A stretch of DNA of 64,000 nucleotides from DASUBV01 sp963822485. GTDB taxonomy: Bacteria; Actinomycetota; Actinomycetes; Streptosporangiales; Streptosporangiaceae. Positions 1 to 8,575 of the stretch are shown here, one piece after another (positions within the stretch are counted from its first letter, which is position 1; each line of letters starts with the position of its first letter). Below the pieces are notes generated by a model that worked only from the letters and a program-made list of their open reading frames with translations, made no database searches and was not told the origin of the DNA. The position numbers were made by a program, and so were the translations under genes. Where the stretch lies: NCBI GenBank assembly GCA_963822485.1, contig CAWGHW010000034.1, positions 1 to 64,000 of the forward strand, in the 5' to 3' direction.

Positions 1-142
1 CCCGCCGGTGCCGACGTCCGGCTACCCGGCCGCGGACGCGGACGACGAGGCGGTGGTCAGCTCGCTGGCCGACCAGGTCCGCGACACGATTCAAGACAAG
101 ATAGATGAACTAGTGGCTGAGCGGGGGCCGGCGTTCGGCTGA
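1..142 (+). CDS. C-terminal end of an unidentified protein (possibly a lysophospholipid acyltransferase)
   Basis: An open frame enters from the left edge and ends at TGA 140-142, giving about 46 residues. It starts with a Pro/Ala/Asp-rich linker and ends with an amphipathic helix (VRDTIQDKIDELVAERGPAFG without its last residue or two is the readable core). Short C-terminal helices of this kind, ending in an ERxxxFG-like tail, are familiar from actinobacterial PlsC-like acyltransferases, which often sit beside HAD-IB phosphatases like the next gene. That identity is inference, because no catalytic motif lies inside the window. It converges on the HAD gene. Confidence 0.5.
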   Translation, partial: PPVPTSGYPAADADDEAVVSSLADQVRDTIQDKIDELVAERGPAFG

Positions 143-223
143 TCCCGGTGTCCTGCCCGGCAGGCGCTGCGCGGGGGTCAGGCCAGGCCCGCGACGGCTG
201 GGCGCCGTCGGGCCGGCGGGGCG

Positions 224-1102
224 CTAGCCTGAGCGGCGCTTGCGCAGGGCCAGTCCCGCGGCCAGGCCACCCGCCAGCGCGCCCGCGCCCGCCGCCACCG
301 GCAGCGCGACCAGCGTGGCCCGGCGCCCGGCGCGGAAGTCGTGCATCGGCCACCCCCGCTCTATGGCCGCGGCCCGCAGCTCGGGGTCCGGGTTCACCGC
401 GCTCGGGTGGCCGACCAGGCTCAGCATCGGCAGGTCGTTGGCCGAGTCGCTGTAAGCACTGGACCGGGCCAGGTCCAGCCCCTCCCGCTCGGCCAGCGCC
501 TGGATGGCCGCCGCCTTGGCCTCGCCGTGCAGCAGCCCGCCAACCAGGCGCCCGGTGTAGACCCCGTCCACCGACTCGGCCACCGTGCCCAGCGCCCCCG
601 TCAGGCCCAGCCGGCGGGCCAGGATGTTGGCCAGCTCCACCGGCGTCGCGGTGACCAGCCAGACCCGCTGACCCGCGTCCAGGTGCTGCTGGACGAGCTG
701 CCGGGCCCCGGCCCAGATCCGGTCGGCCATGGTGTCGTCGTAGATCTCCTCGCCCAGCCGGACGATGTCCTCCACCCGGTGGCCGGCCACGAAGGCCAGC
801 GCGGCCTGCCGGGCCGCGTCGATGTGGCCCGCGTTCTCCGCGCCGCGCAGCCGGAACGCGAGCTGGCCCCACACCATGGCCGCCATGTCGCGGGGCCCGA
901 ACATCTTGCGCGCGGCCAGCCCGCGGGCGAAGTGGTAGATGGACGCGCCCCGCATGAGGGTGTTGTCCACATCGAAGAACGCCGCGGCGGACGCGTCGGG
1001 CACCAGCGGCGGGGCGGCGACGTCGGCCGCGGCCGCCGAGGCCGCTCCGGCCCTGGCCGCCCAGTTCCGGCCGGGGACGATGCGCCCGCGCATCACTTTC
1101 AT
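224..1102 (-). CDS. HAD-IB family phosphatase (SerB-like)
   Basis: A 292-aa haloacid-dehalogenase superfamily hydrolase of subclass IB. Motif I is FFDVDNTL, with the nucleophile Asp44 and general acid Asp46. Motif II lies in WLVTATPVELA, and motif III/IV in AYSDSANDLPML. Family members dephosphorylate small phosphomonoesters such as phosphoserine or lysophosphatidic-type substrates; the substrate here cannot be read from sequence. The C-terminus (about residues 262-285, Ala/Gly/Leu-rich, then RKRR) looks like a single membrane anchor with a positive cytoplasmic tail. The start ATG at 1102 is followed by a second ATG three codons later. The gene is divergent from the membrane-ABM gene at 1299 across a 196-bp promoter region. 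Confidence 0.85.
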   Translation of the reverse strand: MKVMRGRIVPGRNWAARAGAASAAAADVAAPPLVPDASAAAFFDVDNTLMRGASIYHFARGLAARKMFGPRDMAAMVWGQLAFRLRGAENAGHIDAARQAALAFVAGHRVEDIVRLGEEIYDDTMADRIWAGARQLVQQHLDAGQRVWLVTATPVELANILARRLGLTGALGTVAESVDGVYTGRLVGGLLHGEAKAAAIQALAEREGLDLARSSAYSDSANDLPMLSLVGHPSAVNPDPELRAAAIERGWPMHDFRAGRRATLVALPVAAGAGALAGGLAAGLALRKRRSG

Positions 1103-1298
1103 ATCTGCCCAGACTACCGGCGCGGCTCCTGGCCGGCTGGTGCGGTGACGGCGCGGCGCTGGTGCCCGGCCCGGGCGGTGGCAGTAGGCTGGCGTGGCGC
1201 TGCCGGAGTCTCCGGGCGCGGTCTGGGCGGAGCCGGGTGCCGGCCCAGGTCGCGGGTATGCTCACATCATCCGCCCGCGTCGTGCACCATAGGCAGCA

Positions 1299-2918
1299 AT
1301 GTCTATCTCCCTGATCGTGTCTGGCATCGGAGCCGTCGCGGCAGCGGTCGGCGTAGGCCTGCTGCTGGCGCGATCGCTGCGCGCCCCGCGGGCCGACCTC
1401 ATTGCCTGGGTCGTGGCCCTGCTCGGCCTGCTGATCTCGCTGGGCGCCCAGGCCATCGGTCACCTGATGGGCTTCAGCGACATCACCTTCCGGCTCATGG
1501 AACTGGGGGCACAGCTCATCGCGCCGCTGGCGCTGCTGATGGGCCTGGCTGAGCTGCTGGGCACGACCCCGATCGCCAGGTTCCTGGCCCGCCTGTACCT
1601 CCCGGCCCTGGGCCTCATCGCCCTGGTGATCCTGGGCACGGACCCGCTGACCGGGTCGGCCTTCACCAAGGCCTGGCCGGCTCCTTCGACCTACTACCAG
1701 CTCATCCCGAACAAGCTGCTGGAGTGGGGCATCGGCCCGGTGAGCCTGATCATGGCGGTGGTCTTCCTGGGCCTGGCCATGGCCAGGGCCCGCAACTCGC
1801 GGCAGTGGGAGGGCGTGATCCTGGCCGCCGCCTCGGCGGTCGGCGCGGTGATCGTGCTGGACATCGCGATCCTCACCCCCGAGCTCAGCAGGTACGGCGG
1901 CGTGGCCCTGCCGATGTCCTCGCTGTTCGCGCCGCTGTGCCTGATCGCGGCGGCGCTGACCTGGTACGCGGGAGTGTCGGTGGAGCGGGTGCCGCTCGGC
2001 GCTCTGCGCGACAGCGTGACGGCGGCCCGTCACCCCGGCTACGACGCCGTGGACGACAGGGACACGGGCCGCGGCGGGCGGCGGGGCGACCCGCGCCACG
2101 ATGACCTGGATGACGGCCAGTGGGACCGCGACGCGGAGTGGCGCGAACCCGACCAGACCGGAGACTTCGACGCCTACGACGACGGCAGCCAGGGCGTCTA
2201 CCGCGGCGGCGGGCTGTACCGCGACGAGCCGCCGCGGGCCAGGGCCGCGGCGGTCATGGGCGAGGACACCGGCTACGGCTACCCGGACGAGGACTACCAC
2301 GGCAATGGCGCCGGCGACTACGACGGCCGGGAGGTGGACGCGGCCTTCGCGCCCGACGGCTACGACACCGGCAGCCTGAACGCGGCGGCGGCCGCGCTGG
2401 CCCACGGCCGGGGGCCGGTGCCGGGCCCGGATGCCGGGCCGGGCCGGGCTCCGGTCGCGGGCCCCGGCGGCGGGCCGGGCGGGGCGCGGCCGCAGGCCAC
2501 CAGGGAAGAGCTGTTCGGCCAGATCGCCATCTACACGCTGACGGAGGAGCGCACCAGCGACTTCGACCGGCTGTCCGAGCGGGTCGTGGAGCAGGTCCGC
2601 GCGGACGAGCCGGACACCCTGGTGTTCATCGTGCACGCGGTGCCCTCGGCGCCGATGCAGCGCATCCTGTACGAGGTCTACCGGGACCGGGCGGCCTTCG
2701 ACTGGCACCGGCGGCAGCCCTACATCGCGAAGTTCGAGGCCGACCGGCGGCCGTACGTGCTGGCCACCAACGTGATCGAGCTCGGCCTGCAGCAGGCCAA
2801 GGTCTCGCCGTTCCCGTCCATCTCCGACCTGTTCGGGGAGCCCGGCTACGACACCTCCGGGTTCGAGCGCCCCGACTACACCCGCGAGTACGGCAGCTCC
2901 AGCGGCGCCGCGCCGTGA
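1299..2918 (+). CDS. Seven-helix membrane protein with C-terminal antibiotic-biosynthesis-monooxygenase (ABM) domain
   Basis: 539 aa in three parts. Residues 1-225 contain seven hydrophobic helices, beginning with MSISLIVSGIGAVAAAVGVG and including IAWVVALLGLLISLGAQAIG. Residues 230-400 are a hydrophilic, Asp/Gly/Tyr/Pro-rich disordered linker. Residues 403-510 form a ferredoxin-like alpha+beta domain (FGQIAIYTLTEER, then VFIVHAVPSAP, ILYEVYRDRAAFDWHR and PYIAKFEADRRPYV) with the strand-helix order and the YEVYxDxxAFxxH pattern of the ABM/YgiN fold. ABM domains act as small oxygenases or as ligand/heme-binding modules. Its place just upstream of glutaredoxin, rex and the heme genes suggests a redox or heme-linked role, which is inference. 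The stop overlaps the glutaredoxin GTG start by 4 nt, so the two are translationally coupled. Confidence 0.75.
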   Translation: MSISLIVSGIGAVAAAVGVGLLLARSLRAPRADLIAWVVALLGLLISLGAQAIGHLMGFSDITFRLMELGAQLIAPLALLMGLAELLGTTPIARFLARLYLPALGLIALVILGTDPLTGSAFTKAWPAPSTYYQLIPNKLLEWGIGPVSLIMAVVFLGLAMARARNSRQWEGVILAAASAVGAVIVLDIAILTPELSRYGGVALPMSSLFAPLCLIAAALTWYAGVSVERVPLGALRDSVTAARHPGYDAVDDRDTGRGGRRGDPRHDDLDDGQWDRDAEWREPDQTGDFDAYDDGSQGVYRGGGLYRDEPPRARAAAVMGEDTGYGYPDEDYHGNGAGDYDGREVDAAFAPDGYDTGSLNAAAAALAHGRGPVPGPDAGPGRAPVAGPGGGPGGARPQATREELFGQIAIYTLTEERTSDFDRLSERVVEQVRADEPDTLVFIVHAVPSAPMQRILYEVYRDRAAFDWHRRQPYIAKFEADRRPYVLATNVIELGLQQAKVSPFPSISDLFGEPGYDTSGFERPDYTREYGSSSGAAP

Positions 2919-3157
2919 CCGCGCACCAGATCACGCTGCTGAGCCGGCCCGGCTGCCACCTGTGCGAGGAGGCCCGCGCGGTCATCGAGCGGGTGGCGGC
3001 CGACCTGGGCGTGCCCTGGTCAGAGCGGGACATCACCGGGTCCCCGGAGGATCTCGAGACGTACTGGGAGATGATCCCGGTCACCCTCATCGACGGGGTG
3101 CAGCACGACTACTGGCGGGTCAGCGAGGACCGTCTCCGGACTGCGCTGCGTGAGTAG
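2915..3157 (+). CDS. Glutaredoxin-family thiol protein
   Basis: 80-aa protein starting at a GTG whose last bases overlap the upstream stop (GTGA). A redox CxxC is visible in SRPGCHLCEEA (Cys14 and Cys17). It is followed by the cis-proline strand MIPVTLIDG and the C-terminal helix WRVSEDRLRTALRE, the full minimal thioredoxin/DUF836 glutaredoxin fold. It is expected to be a cytoplasmic disulfide reductase. A small glutaredoxin upstream of rex-hemA is conserved in streptomycetes, so the context supports a role in redox balance near heme synthesis. A GTG start is the only one in frame downstream of the membrane gene. Confidence 0.85.
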   Translation: MTAHQITLLSRPGCHLCEEARAVIERVAADLGVPWSERDITGSPEDLETYWEMIPVTLIDGVQHDYWRVSEDRLRTALRE

Positions 3158-3284
3158 GATCACGCTCTGGTCGTGGGCCCGCCGCGCCGCCTCATGACCA
3201 AAGCGGCGGGTAACGCGAAACCTGCGCCCTGGTCATGGGTCGGTAAAGCGCTGACCGGCCAGCCGCCGGACAAGCCGCCCGACT

Positions 3285-3302
3285 TTGTGCAAACGTTCAC
3301 AA
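3285..3302. promoter_or_regulatory. Rex operator (ROP) upstream of rex-hemACDB
   Basis: The 18-bp sequence TTGTGCAAACGTTCACAA is an inverted repeat TTGTGCA-4-TTCACAA. It matches the streptomycete Rex consensus TTGTGAA-N4-TTCACAA with one mismatch. It lies 88 bp upstream of the rex ATG. Rex releases such sites when NADH/NAD+ rises, so the operon is probably autoregulated by redox state. Seen directly; the function is by analogy with known Rex sites. Confidence 0.8.
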
Positions 3303-3390
3303 GGGCGTACCGTGAATTTCAGGAAGCACGTGCGAGCAGGTCCGAGGGCCTGCGCGGACGTGGCGTCGATCTCCACGGGAGTGCAGGCGC

Positions 3391-4374
3391 ATGTCACGCC
3401 GGTCAACGTCAGCTCCGCGCAACGAGGCGCGGGGCACTGAGGTTCAGGCCAACGCAGCGGTTCAGGCCGACGCGGTTCAGGCCGACGCAGCTCAGGCCAG
3501 TGCCGCTGGGGCCAACTCGGCTCAGGCCAATGGAGCTCAGCCCGCCAGCCCGCGGGCCAGCGGGTCTCGGGCCAGCGGGTCACGGGCCAACGGAGCCCGA
3601 GGCGGCCAGTCTCGCAGCCATCACGGCATCCCGGAAGCCACCGTCGCCCGCCTCCCCATCTACCTGCGCGCGCTGTACGCGCTGGCCGACCGGGACACCG
3701 CGACCGTGTCCAGCGAGGAGCTGGCCGCGGCCGCCGGGGTCAACTCGGCCAAGCTGCGCAAGGACCTGTCGCACCTGGGCTCCTACGGCACCCGCGGGGT
3801 CGGCTACGACGTCGAGTACCTCGTCTACCAGGTGTCCAGGGAGCTGGGCCTGACCCAGGACTGGCCGGTCGTCATCGTCGGCGCCGGCAACCTCGGCCGC
3901 GCGCTGGCCAACTACGGCGGCTTCGCCTCCCGCGGGTTCCGCATCGCGGCGCTGCTGGACTGCGACCCGGCCGTGGTCGGCACGACGATCGCCCGGCACC
4001 AGGTGCGCAGCGCGGCCGACATCGAGGACGTGGTGGCCACCCACGCCGTGTCCATCGGGGTCATCGCGACCCCGGCCGCCGCCGCCCAGGACGTCTGCGA
4101 CCGGCTGCTGGCGGCCGGCGTGACCAGCATCCTCAACTTCGCGCCCGTCGTGCTGAACGTGCCTTCCGGCGTCGATGTGCGTAAGGTCGACCTGTCCATC
4201 GAGTTGCAGATCCTTGCCTTCCACGCGCAGCGTCGCGCGATAGTCGGCATGACGCAGGAGCGGGAGTGGCAGGAACGCCGGGCCCGGCGCGACGGTGATC
4301 GCGAGCCGGGTGCCAGCCCGGCGCCGGCTCTCGGCGGTGAGAGCGGTGTGGAAGCCCAGGCGGTAGGCACATGA
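3391..4374 (+). CDS. rex: Redox-sensing transcriptional repressor Rex
   Basis: 327 aa, longer than the usual 210-260 because of an N-terminal extension of about 70 residues built from pentapeptide repeats (AQADAVQADAAQASAAG). The conserved protein begins at IPEATVARLPIYLRALYALA. It has a winged-helix DNA-binding domain (residues about 75-150, with NSAKLRKDLSHLGSYGTRGV as the recognition region) followed by a Rossmann NAD(H) domain (VIVGAGNLGRAL at about 160-171) and the C-terminal domain-swapped helix. It represses respiratory and heme genes and is released by NADH. The Rex operator at 3285 implies autoregulation. The ATG at 3391 is the first in frame; a later start inside the repeats cannot be excluded. 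The stop overlaps hemA as ATGA. Confidence 0.95.
   Translation: MSRRSTSAPRNEARGTEVQANAAVQADAVQADAAQASAAGANSAQANGAQPASPRASGSRASGSRANGARGGQSRSHHGIPEATVARLPIYLRALYALADRDTATVSSEELAAAAGVNSAKLRKDLSHLGSYGTRGVGYDVEYLVYQVSRELGLTQDWPVVIVGAGNLGRALANYGGFASRGFRIAALLDCDPAVVGTTIARHQVRSAADIEDVVATHAVSIGVIATPAAAAQDVCDRLLAAGVTSILNFAPVVLNVPSGVDVRKVDLSIELQILAFHAQRRAIVGMTQEREWQERRARRDGDREPGASPAPALGGESGVEAQAVGT
3442..3594 (+). repeat. 15-bp tandem repeat array in the rex N-terminus
   Basis: About ten degenerate units of 15 bp, e.g. GTTCAGGCCGACGCG followed by GTTCAGGCCGACGCA, then drifting to TCTCGGGCCAGCGGG. There is one 3-bp insertion after the first unit. All units stay in the rex reading frame and encode a disordered Ala/Gln/Ser-rich tail. 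Confidence 0.85.
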
Positions 4375-5864
4375 GCATTCTGGTCGTCGGACTGAGCCAC
4401 AAGAGCGCGCCGATGGCGACGCTCGAGCGGGCCGTGCTCACTGGTGACGCCAGGGTCAAGCTGCTGCGTGACGTGCTGCACGCCGAGGACGTGGCCGGTT
4501 CCGTGGTGGTGAGCACCTGCAACCGGGTGGAGATCTACGCCGAGGTCGGCAAGTTCCACAGCGCCGTCGCGGCCGTCTGCGAGCTGCTGGCCCGGCACTC
4601 CGGGGTACCGCTCGGCGAGCTGACCCCGCACCTGTACGTGCACTACGAGGACCGCGCCGTGCAGCACCTGCTCGCGGTGACCTGCGGCCTGGACTCGATG
4701 GTGGTCGGCGAGAGCCAGATCCTGGGCCAGGTCCGGCAGGCGCTCACCGCGGCCAGGGAGCAGGGCACGGTCAACCGGGCCTTGTCCGAGGTCGGCGCCC
4801 TGGCCCTGCGCACCGGCAAGCGGGCGCACGCCGAGACCGGCATCGACCGGGCCGGGGCCAGCCTGATCAACGTCGGCCTGGCCGCCGCCGCGGCCCGGCT
4901 GGGCCAGCCGACGGCCGGGGCCGGGCAAGAACTGGCCGGGCAGGAACTGGCCGAGCAGGAACTGGCCGGGGCGGAGCTGGAACTGGCCGGGCGGGCGGTG
5001 CTGGTGGTCGGGGCCGGCTCGATGAGCTCGCTGGCCGTGGCCGCCGCCGCGCGCGCCGGGGCCGCCGCCATCACGGTGGCCAACCGGACCCGCGCTCACG
5101 CCCGGCGGCTGGCCGGCCCCGTGTCCGGCCAGGCCGCCGACCTGACCGACCTGCCGTCCCTGATGGCCGGGGCCGACCTGGTCATCTCGTGCACCGGGGC
5201 GCCGGGCACCGTGATCACCGCGGACATGGTGCGCGAGGCGACCGCCCGGCGGGACCGGCCCGGCGCCGGGCTGATCCTGCTCGACCTGGCCCTGCCCAGG
5301 GACATCGAGCCGGCCGCGGCCCGGCTGCCCGGCGTGACCGTGGTCGACCTGGAGGCGCTGGCCGCGGGCGCGGGCGGCGAGCAGGCCCAGGCCCGCGACG
5401 CCGACATCGCGGCCGTGCGGGCCATCCTGGCCGAGGAGTTCGACGCCTACCTGACCGCCGGCCGCGCCGCGACGGTGGCCCCCACCGTGGTCGCGCTGCG
5501 GGCCAAGGCGGCCAGCGTGGTGGACGCCGAGCTGGCCCGGCTGGCCGGGCGGCTCGACCAGCTAGGCCCGCAGGCCTGGCAGGAGATTGACCGCTCGATG
5601 CGGCGGATCACCGATAAGCTGCTGCATGCCCCGACAGTCCGGGTGAAGGAGCTGGCCGGTGCGCCCGGGGCCGACTCCTACGAAGCCGCGCTGCGGGTGC
5701 TGTTCGACCTGGATCCCGATGCGGTACAGGCGGTCGCCCGCGCGGACGCGGGCCTGGCGGGGCTCGACCCGGCCGGACCTGCCGGGGCGCCCGACCCCGG
5801 CCCGGCGGCCGCGCCAGGGACCAGCAACCCCGTCTCCCGCCAACCGCAGGAGGGCAGGCCGTGA
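4371..5864 (+). CDS. hemA: Glutamyl-tRNA reductase
   Basis: 497 aa. It reduces glutamyl-tRNA(Glu) to glutamate-1-semialdehyde with NADPH, the first step of C5 tetrapyrrole synthesis. The catalytic Cys50 is in VVSTCNRVEIYAEV. The specificity domain includes GLDSMVVGESQILGQVRQA. The NADPH domain includes VLVVGAGSMSSLAVAAA and ITVANRTRAHARRL. A C-terminal dimerization helix region follows, with a Pro/Ala-rich tail. It is longer than the typical 420-460 aa, partly through a repeat insertion (GQELAGQELAEQELAGAELE) before the NADPH domain. It overlaps rex by ATGA and hemC by GTGA, so translation is coupled through the operon. Product GSA is consumed by HemL, encoded at 12463. Confidence 0.97.
   Translation: MSILVVGLSHKSAPMATLERAVLTGDARVKLLRDVLHAEDVAGSVVVSTCNRVEIYAEVGKFHSAVAAVCELLARHSGVPLGELTPHLYVHYEDRAVQHLLAVTCGLDSMVVGESQILGQVRQALTAAREQGTVNRALSEVGALALRTGKRAHAETGIDRAGASLINVGLAAAAARLGQPTAGAGQELAGQELAEQELAGAELELAGRAVLVVGAGSMSSLAVAAAARAGAAAITVANRTRAHARRLAGPVSGQAADLTDLPSLMAGADLVISCTGAPGTVITADMVREATARRDRPGAGLILLDLALPRDIEPAAARLPGVTVVDLEALAAGAGGEQAQARDADIAAVRAILAEEFDAYLTAGRAATVAPTVVALRAKAASVVDAELARLAGRLDQLGPQAWQEIDRSMRRITDKLLHAPTVRVKELAGAPGADSYEAALRVLFDLDPDAVQAVARADAGLAGLDPAGPAGAPDPGPAAAPGTSNPVSRQPQEGRP
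4926..4991 (+). repeat. 15-bp tandem repeats in hemA
   Basis: Three complete units (CAAGAACTGGCCGGG, CAGGAACTGGCCGAG, CAGGAACTGGCCGGG) plus degenerate partial units. They encode (Q/E)ELAG pentapeptides at a surface position between the catalytic and NADPH domains. Confidence 0.85.
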
Positions 5865-6799
5865 GCGCGCTGCGCCTAGGCACCCGCAAGAGCCCGATGG
5901 CCATCGCCCAGTCGATGCAGGTGGCCCGGGCGATTACCGCGACGTCCGGCCGCGAGGTCGAGCTGGTCGGCATGTCCACCTACGGCGACGCCAGCGCGGC
6001 CCAGCTCGCGCAGATCGGCGGCACCGGGGTGTTCGTCAGCGGCCTGCGGGCCAGCCTGCTGGCGGGTGAGGTCGACCTGGCCGTGCATTCGCTCAAGGAC
6101 CTGCCCACCGAGCCGGCCGAGGGGATCACGCTGGTCGCGGTACCGCCGCGGGACGACCCGCGCGACGCGCTGGCCGCCCGGCACGGGGCCAAGCTGGCCG
6201 ACCTGCCGCTCGCCGCCCGCATCGGCACCGGCTCGCCGCGCCGCGCGGCCCAGCTGCTCTTGCTGCGCCCCGACCTGGTCCCGGTGCCGGTCCGCGGCAA
6301 CGCGGGCACCCGCCTGTCCAAGATCGGCTCCGGGGACCTGGACGCGGTCGTGCTGGCCTACGCCGGCCTGGTCCGCATCGACCGGGTGGACGCGGTGACC
6401 CAGATCTTCGAGGCCGAGGAGATGCTCCCCGCCCCCGGCCAGGGCGCGCTGGCGGTTGAGGTCCGCGCCGACCGGGAAGACCTGGCCTCGCTGCTGGCGC
6501 GCGTGGACGACCCGGTCAGCCGGGCCGCCACCACGGCAGAACGCAGCCTGCTCGCGGCGTTGCAGGCAGGCTGTCTGGCCCCGGTAGGCGCGTATGCTGC
6601 CGGGACGGATGTTGTGCGGCTGCACGCCATCGTCGTGGCCGCCGACGGGGGAACAGCGCTACGCGGGAGCACAGAGGGCCCCGCGGGCCAGGCCGACCGC
6701 CTGGGCCGCGAGCTGGCCGCTGATCTGCTGCGCCGCGGCGCGGGACGGTATACAGCCGTGTCCGGTGGACACATCAGCAACGGGGACGATAACTCATGA
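5861..6799 (+). CDS. hemC: Hydroxymethylbilane synthase (porphobilinogen deaminase)
   Basis: 312 aa. It polymerizes four porphobilinogens into hydroxymethylbilane on a covalent dipyrromethane cofactor. Diagnostic segments are LRLGTRKSPMAIAQS at the N-terminus, VHSLKDLPTEPAEG, RIGTGSPRRAAQLL and MLPAPGQGALAVEVR. The cofactor-attachment cysteine is Cys238 in LQAGCLAPVGAYA. Length is normal. The GTG start overlaps the hemA stop (GTGA), and the stop overlaps the next ATG (ATGA), both typical of a single coupled operon. Confidence 0.96.
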   Translation: MSALRLGTRKSPMAIAQSMQVARAITATSGREVELVGMSTYGDASAAQLAQIGGTGVFVSGLRASLLAGEVDLAVHSLKDLPTEPAEGITLVAVPPRDDPRDALAARHGAKLADLPLAARIGTGSPRRAAQLLLLRPDLVPVPVRGNAGTRLSKIGSGDLDAVVLAYAGLVRIDRVDAVTQIFEAEEMLPAPGQGALAVEVRADREDLASLLARVDDPVSRAATTAERSLLAALQAGCLAPVGAYAAGTDVVRLHAIVVAADGGTALRGSTEGPAGQADRLGRELAADLLRRGAGRYTAVSGGHISNGDDNS

Positions 6800-8568
6800 A
6801 CCCCACACCCGCGACGGGCTCGTCCGGCCAGCCGGCCGGCGAGATGACAGCTGGCGAGAAGACTGGCGGCAAGACAGTGGACAAAGCCGACCGGGAGATG
6901 ACGGACAAGGACCGGACGGACGGCGCCGCGGCCAGGGCGGCCGGCGGCGCCGACCGCGCGGCTGGCCGAGCCGCGACCGCGAAGGCCGGCCCGGCCAGGG
7001 CCAAGGGCTCGCCCGGCCTGGTGACGCTGGTCGGCACCGGCCCGGGGTCAGAGGACCTGCTCACCGTGCGCGCGGCCGCGCTGCTCGGCCAGGCCGACCT
7101 GGTGGTGGCCGACCCCGCCGACAGCGAGCCGCTGGCCCATCTGATGCGGCCGGACGTGACCGTGGTGGACGCCGCCGAGCTGCAGGATGACCAGAAGATG
7201 CTGGTCAAGGCGGCCCGGGCCGGACAGCTCGTGGTGCGGCTGTTCAACGGCGACCCGTTCCTGTTCTCCGCGGCGGCGACCGAGGCGGCGACGCTGGCCA
7301 AGGCCAAGGTGCCCTTCGAGGTCGTGCCGGGCGTGCCCAACGCGACCGCCGTGGCCGCCTACGCCGGCGTGCCGCTGACCTCCGACGCCAGCCGCGACGT
7401 GCGCGTGATCAGCGCCAGCGAGGTCAGCAGCATCACCGCGGGCTCCGGCACGCTGGTCATCCTCGGCGCCGAGAGCGGCCCGGTGGACCTGGGCAAGATG
7501 CTCATCGCGGCCGGCTACGCGGACAGCACCCGGATGACCATCACCTGGAACGGCGCCACCACCGATCAGCTCACCGTGGTGGTCTCGCTGGGCTCGGTGG
7601 CGGCCGACCTGAAGGCGGCCGGGGTCAGCCCGCTGACCTCCAGCGGTCCCGCGGTGGCGGTCATCGGCGACGGCGTGGCCGCGCAGCGCACCCTGTCCTG
7701 GTTCGAGACCAAGCCGCTGTTCGGCTGGCGGGTGCTCGTGCCCCGGACCAAGGAGCAGGCCGAGGGCGTGTCGGACCTGCTCCGCGCCCGGGGTGCCGTG
7801 CCCGAGCAGGTGCCCACCATCGCCGTCGAGCCGCCGCGCACCCCGCAGCAGATGGAGCGGGCGGTCAAGGGCCTGGTCACCGGCCGGTACCAGTGGATCG
7901 CGTTCACCTCGGTCAACGCCGTCCGCGCCATCCGGGAGAAGTTCGAGGAGTACGGCCTGGACGCCCGGGCGTTCGCCGGGGTCAAGGTGGCGGCCGTCGG
8001 CGAGCAGACCAGCCAGGCGCTGCGCGAGTTCGGCATCATGCCCGACCTGGTGCCCGCGGGGGAGCAGTCCGCCGAGGGCCTGGCCGACGAGTGGCCCGCC
8101 TACGATGACGTGCTCGACCCGATCAACCGGGTGCTGCTGCCCCGGGCCGACATCGCGACCGAGGCCCTGGTCGCCCGGCTCACCGAGCTGGGCTGGGAGG
8201 CCGAGGACGTCACCGCCTACCGGACGGTGCGCGCCGCGCCGCCGCCGGCCCCGGTGCGCGAGGCCATCAAGGGCGGCGGCTTCGACGCCGTGCTGTTCAC
8301 CTCGTCCTCCACGGTCCGCAACCTGATCGGCATCGCCGGCAAGCCGCACACCGTGACCGTGATCGCCGTCATCGGCCCGCAGACGGCCAAGACGGCCGCC
8401 GAATTCGGCCTCCGGGTCGACGTCCTGGCCCCCACGCCGTCGGTGACCGCCCTGGTCGAGGCCCTGGCCGAGCACGGGGCCAGCATCCGCGACGCGGCCA
8501 CGGCGGCCGGCGAGCCGGTGCGCAAGCCCAGCGAGCGCCGCCGCGGCGCCCGCCGGCGTCTCAGGTAG
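6796..8568 (+). CDS. hemD: Uroporphyrinogen-III C-methyltransferase-like/uroporphyrinogen-III synthase fusion
   Basis: 590 aa. Residues 1-72 are a charged, low-complexity leader. Residues 74-300 are tetrapyrrole-methylase-like (VTLVGTGPGSEDLLTVRAAA, VPFEVVPGVPNATAVAAYAG). Residues 310-575 are the HemD fold (WRVLVPRTKEQAEGVSDLL, WIAFTSVNAVRAIREKF, VLFTSSSTVRNLIG). The HemD part cyclizes hydroxymethylbilane to uroporphyrinogen III. In the methylase part the usual RLKGGDPFxFGRGxEE motif reads RLFNGDPFLFSAAATE, so substrate/SAM contacts are altered and methylation activity is doubtful. CobA-HemD fusions at this operon position are normal in actinobacteria. It is coupled to hemC by ATGA, and hemB starts 7 nt after the stop. 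Confidence 0.92.
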   Translation: MNPTPATGSSGQPAGEMTAGEKTGGKTVDKADREMTDKDRTDGAAARAAGGADRAAGRAATAKAGPARAKGSPGLVTLVGTGPGSEDLLTVRAAALLGQADLVVADPADSEPLAHLMRPDVTVVDAAELQDDQKMLVKAARAGQLVVRLFNGDPFLFSAAATEAATLAKAKVPFEVVPGVPNATAVAAYAGVPLTSDASRDVRVISASEVSSITAGSGTLVILGAESGPVDLGKMLIAAGYADSTRMTITWNGATTDQLTVVVSLGSVAADLKAAGVSPLTSSGPAVAVIGDGVAAQRTLSWFETKPLFGWRVLVPRTKEQAEGVSDLLRARGAVPEQVPTIAVEPPRTPQQMERAVKGLVTGRYQWIAFTSVNAVRAIREKFEEYGLDARAFAGVKVAAVGEQTSQALREFGIMPDLVPAGEQSAEGLADEWPAYDDVLDPINRVLLPRADIATEALVARLTELGWEAEDVTAYRTVRAAPPPAPVREAIKGGGFDAVLFTSSSTVRNLIGIAGKPHTVTVIAVIGPQTAKTAAEFGLRVDVLAPTPSVTALVEALAEHGASIRDAATAAGEPVRKPSERRRGARRRLR

Positions 8569-8575
8569 GAGCATC

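Noticed and set aside
57..2708. Very long minus-strand open frame opposite the HAD and membrane-ABM genes
   Set aside because: Translation is low-complexity Arg/Gly/Ala/Val/His without domains. High GC leaves antisense frames open, and recognisable proteins lie in other frames.
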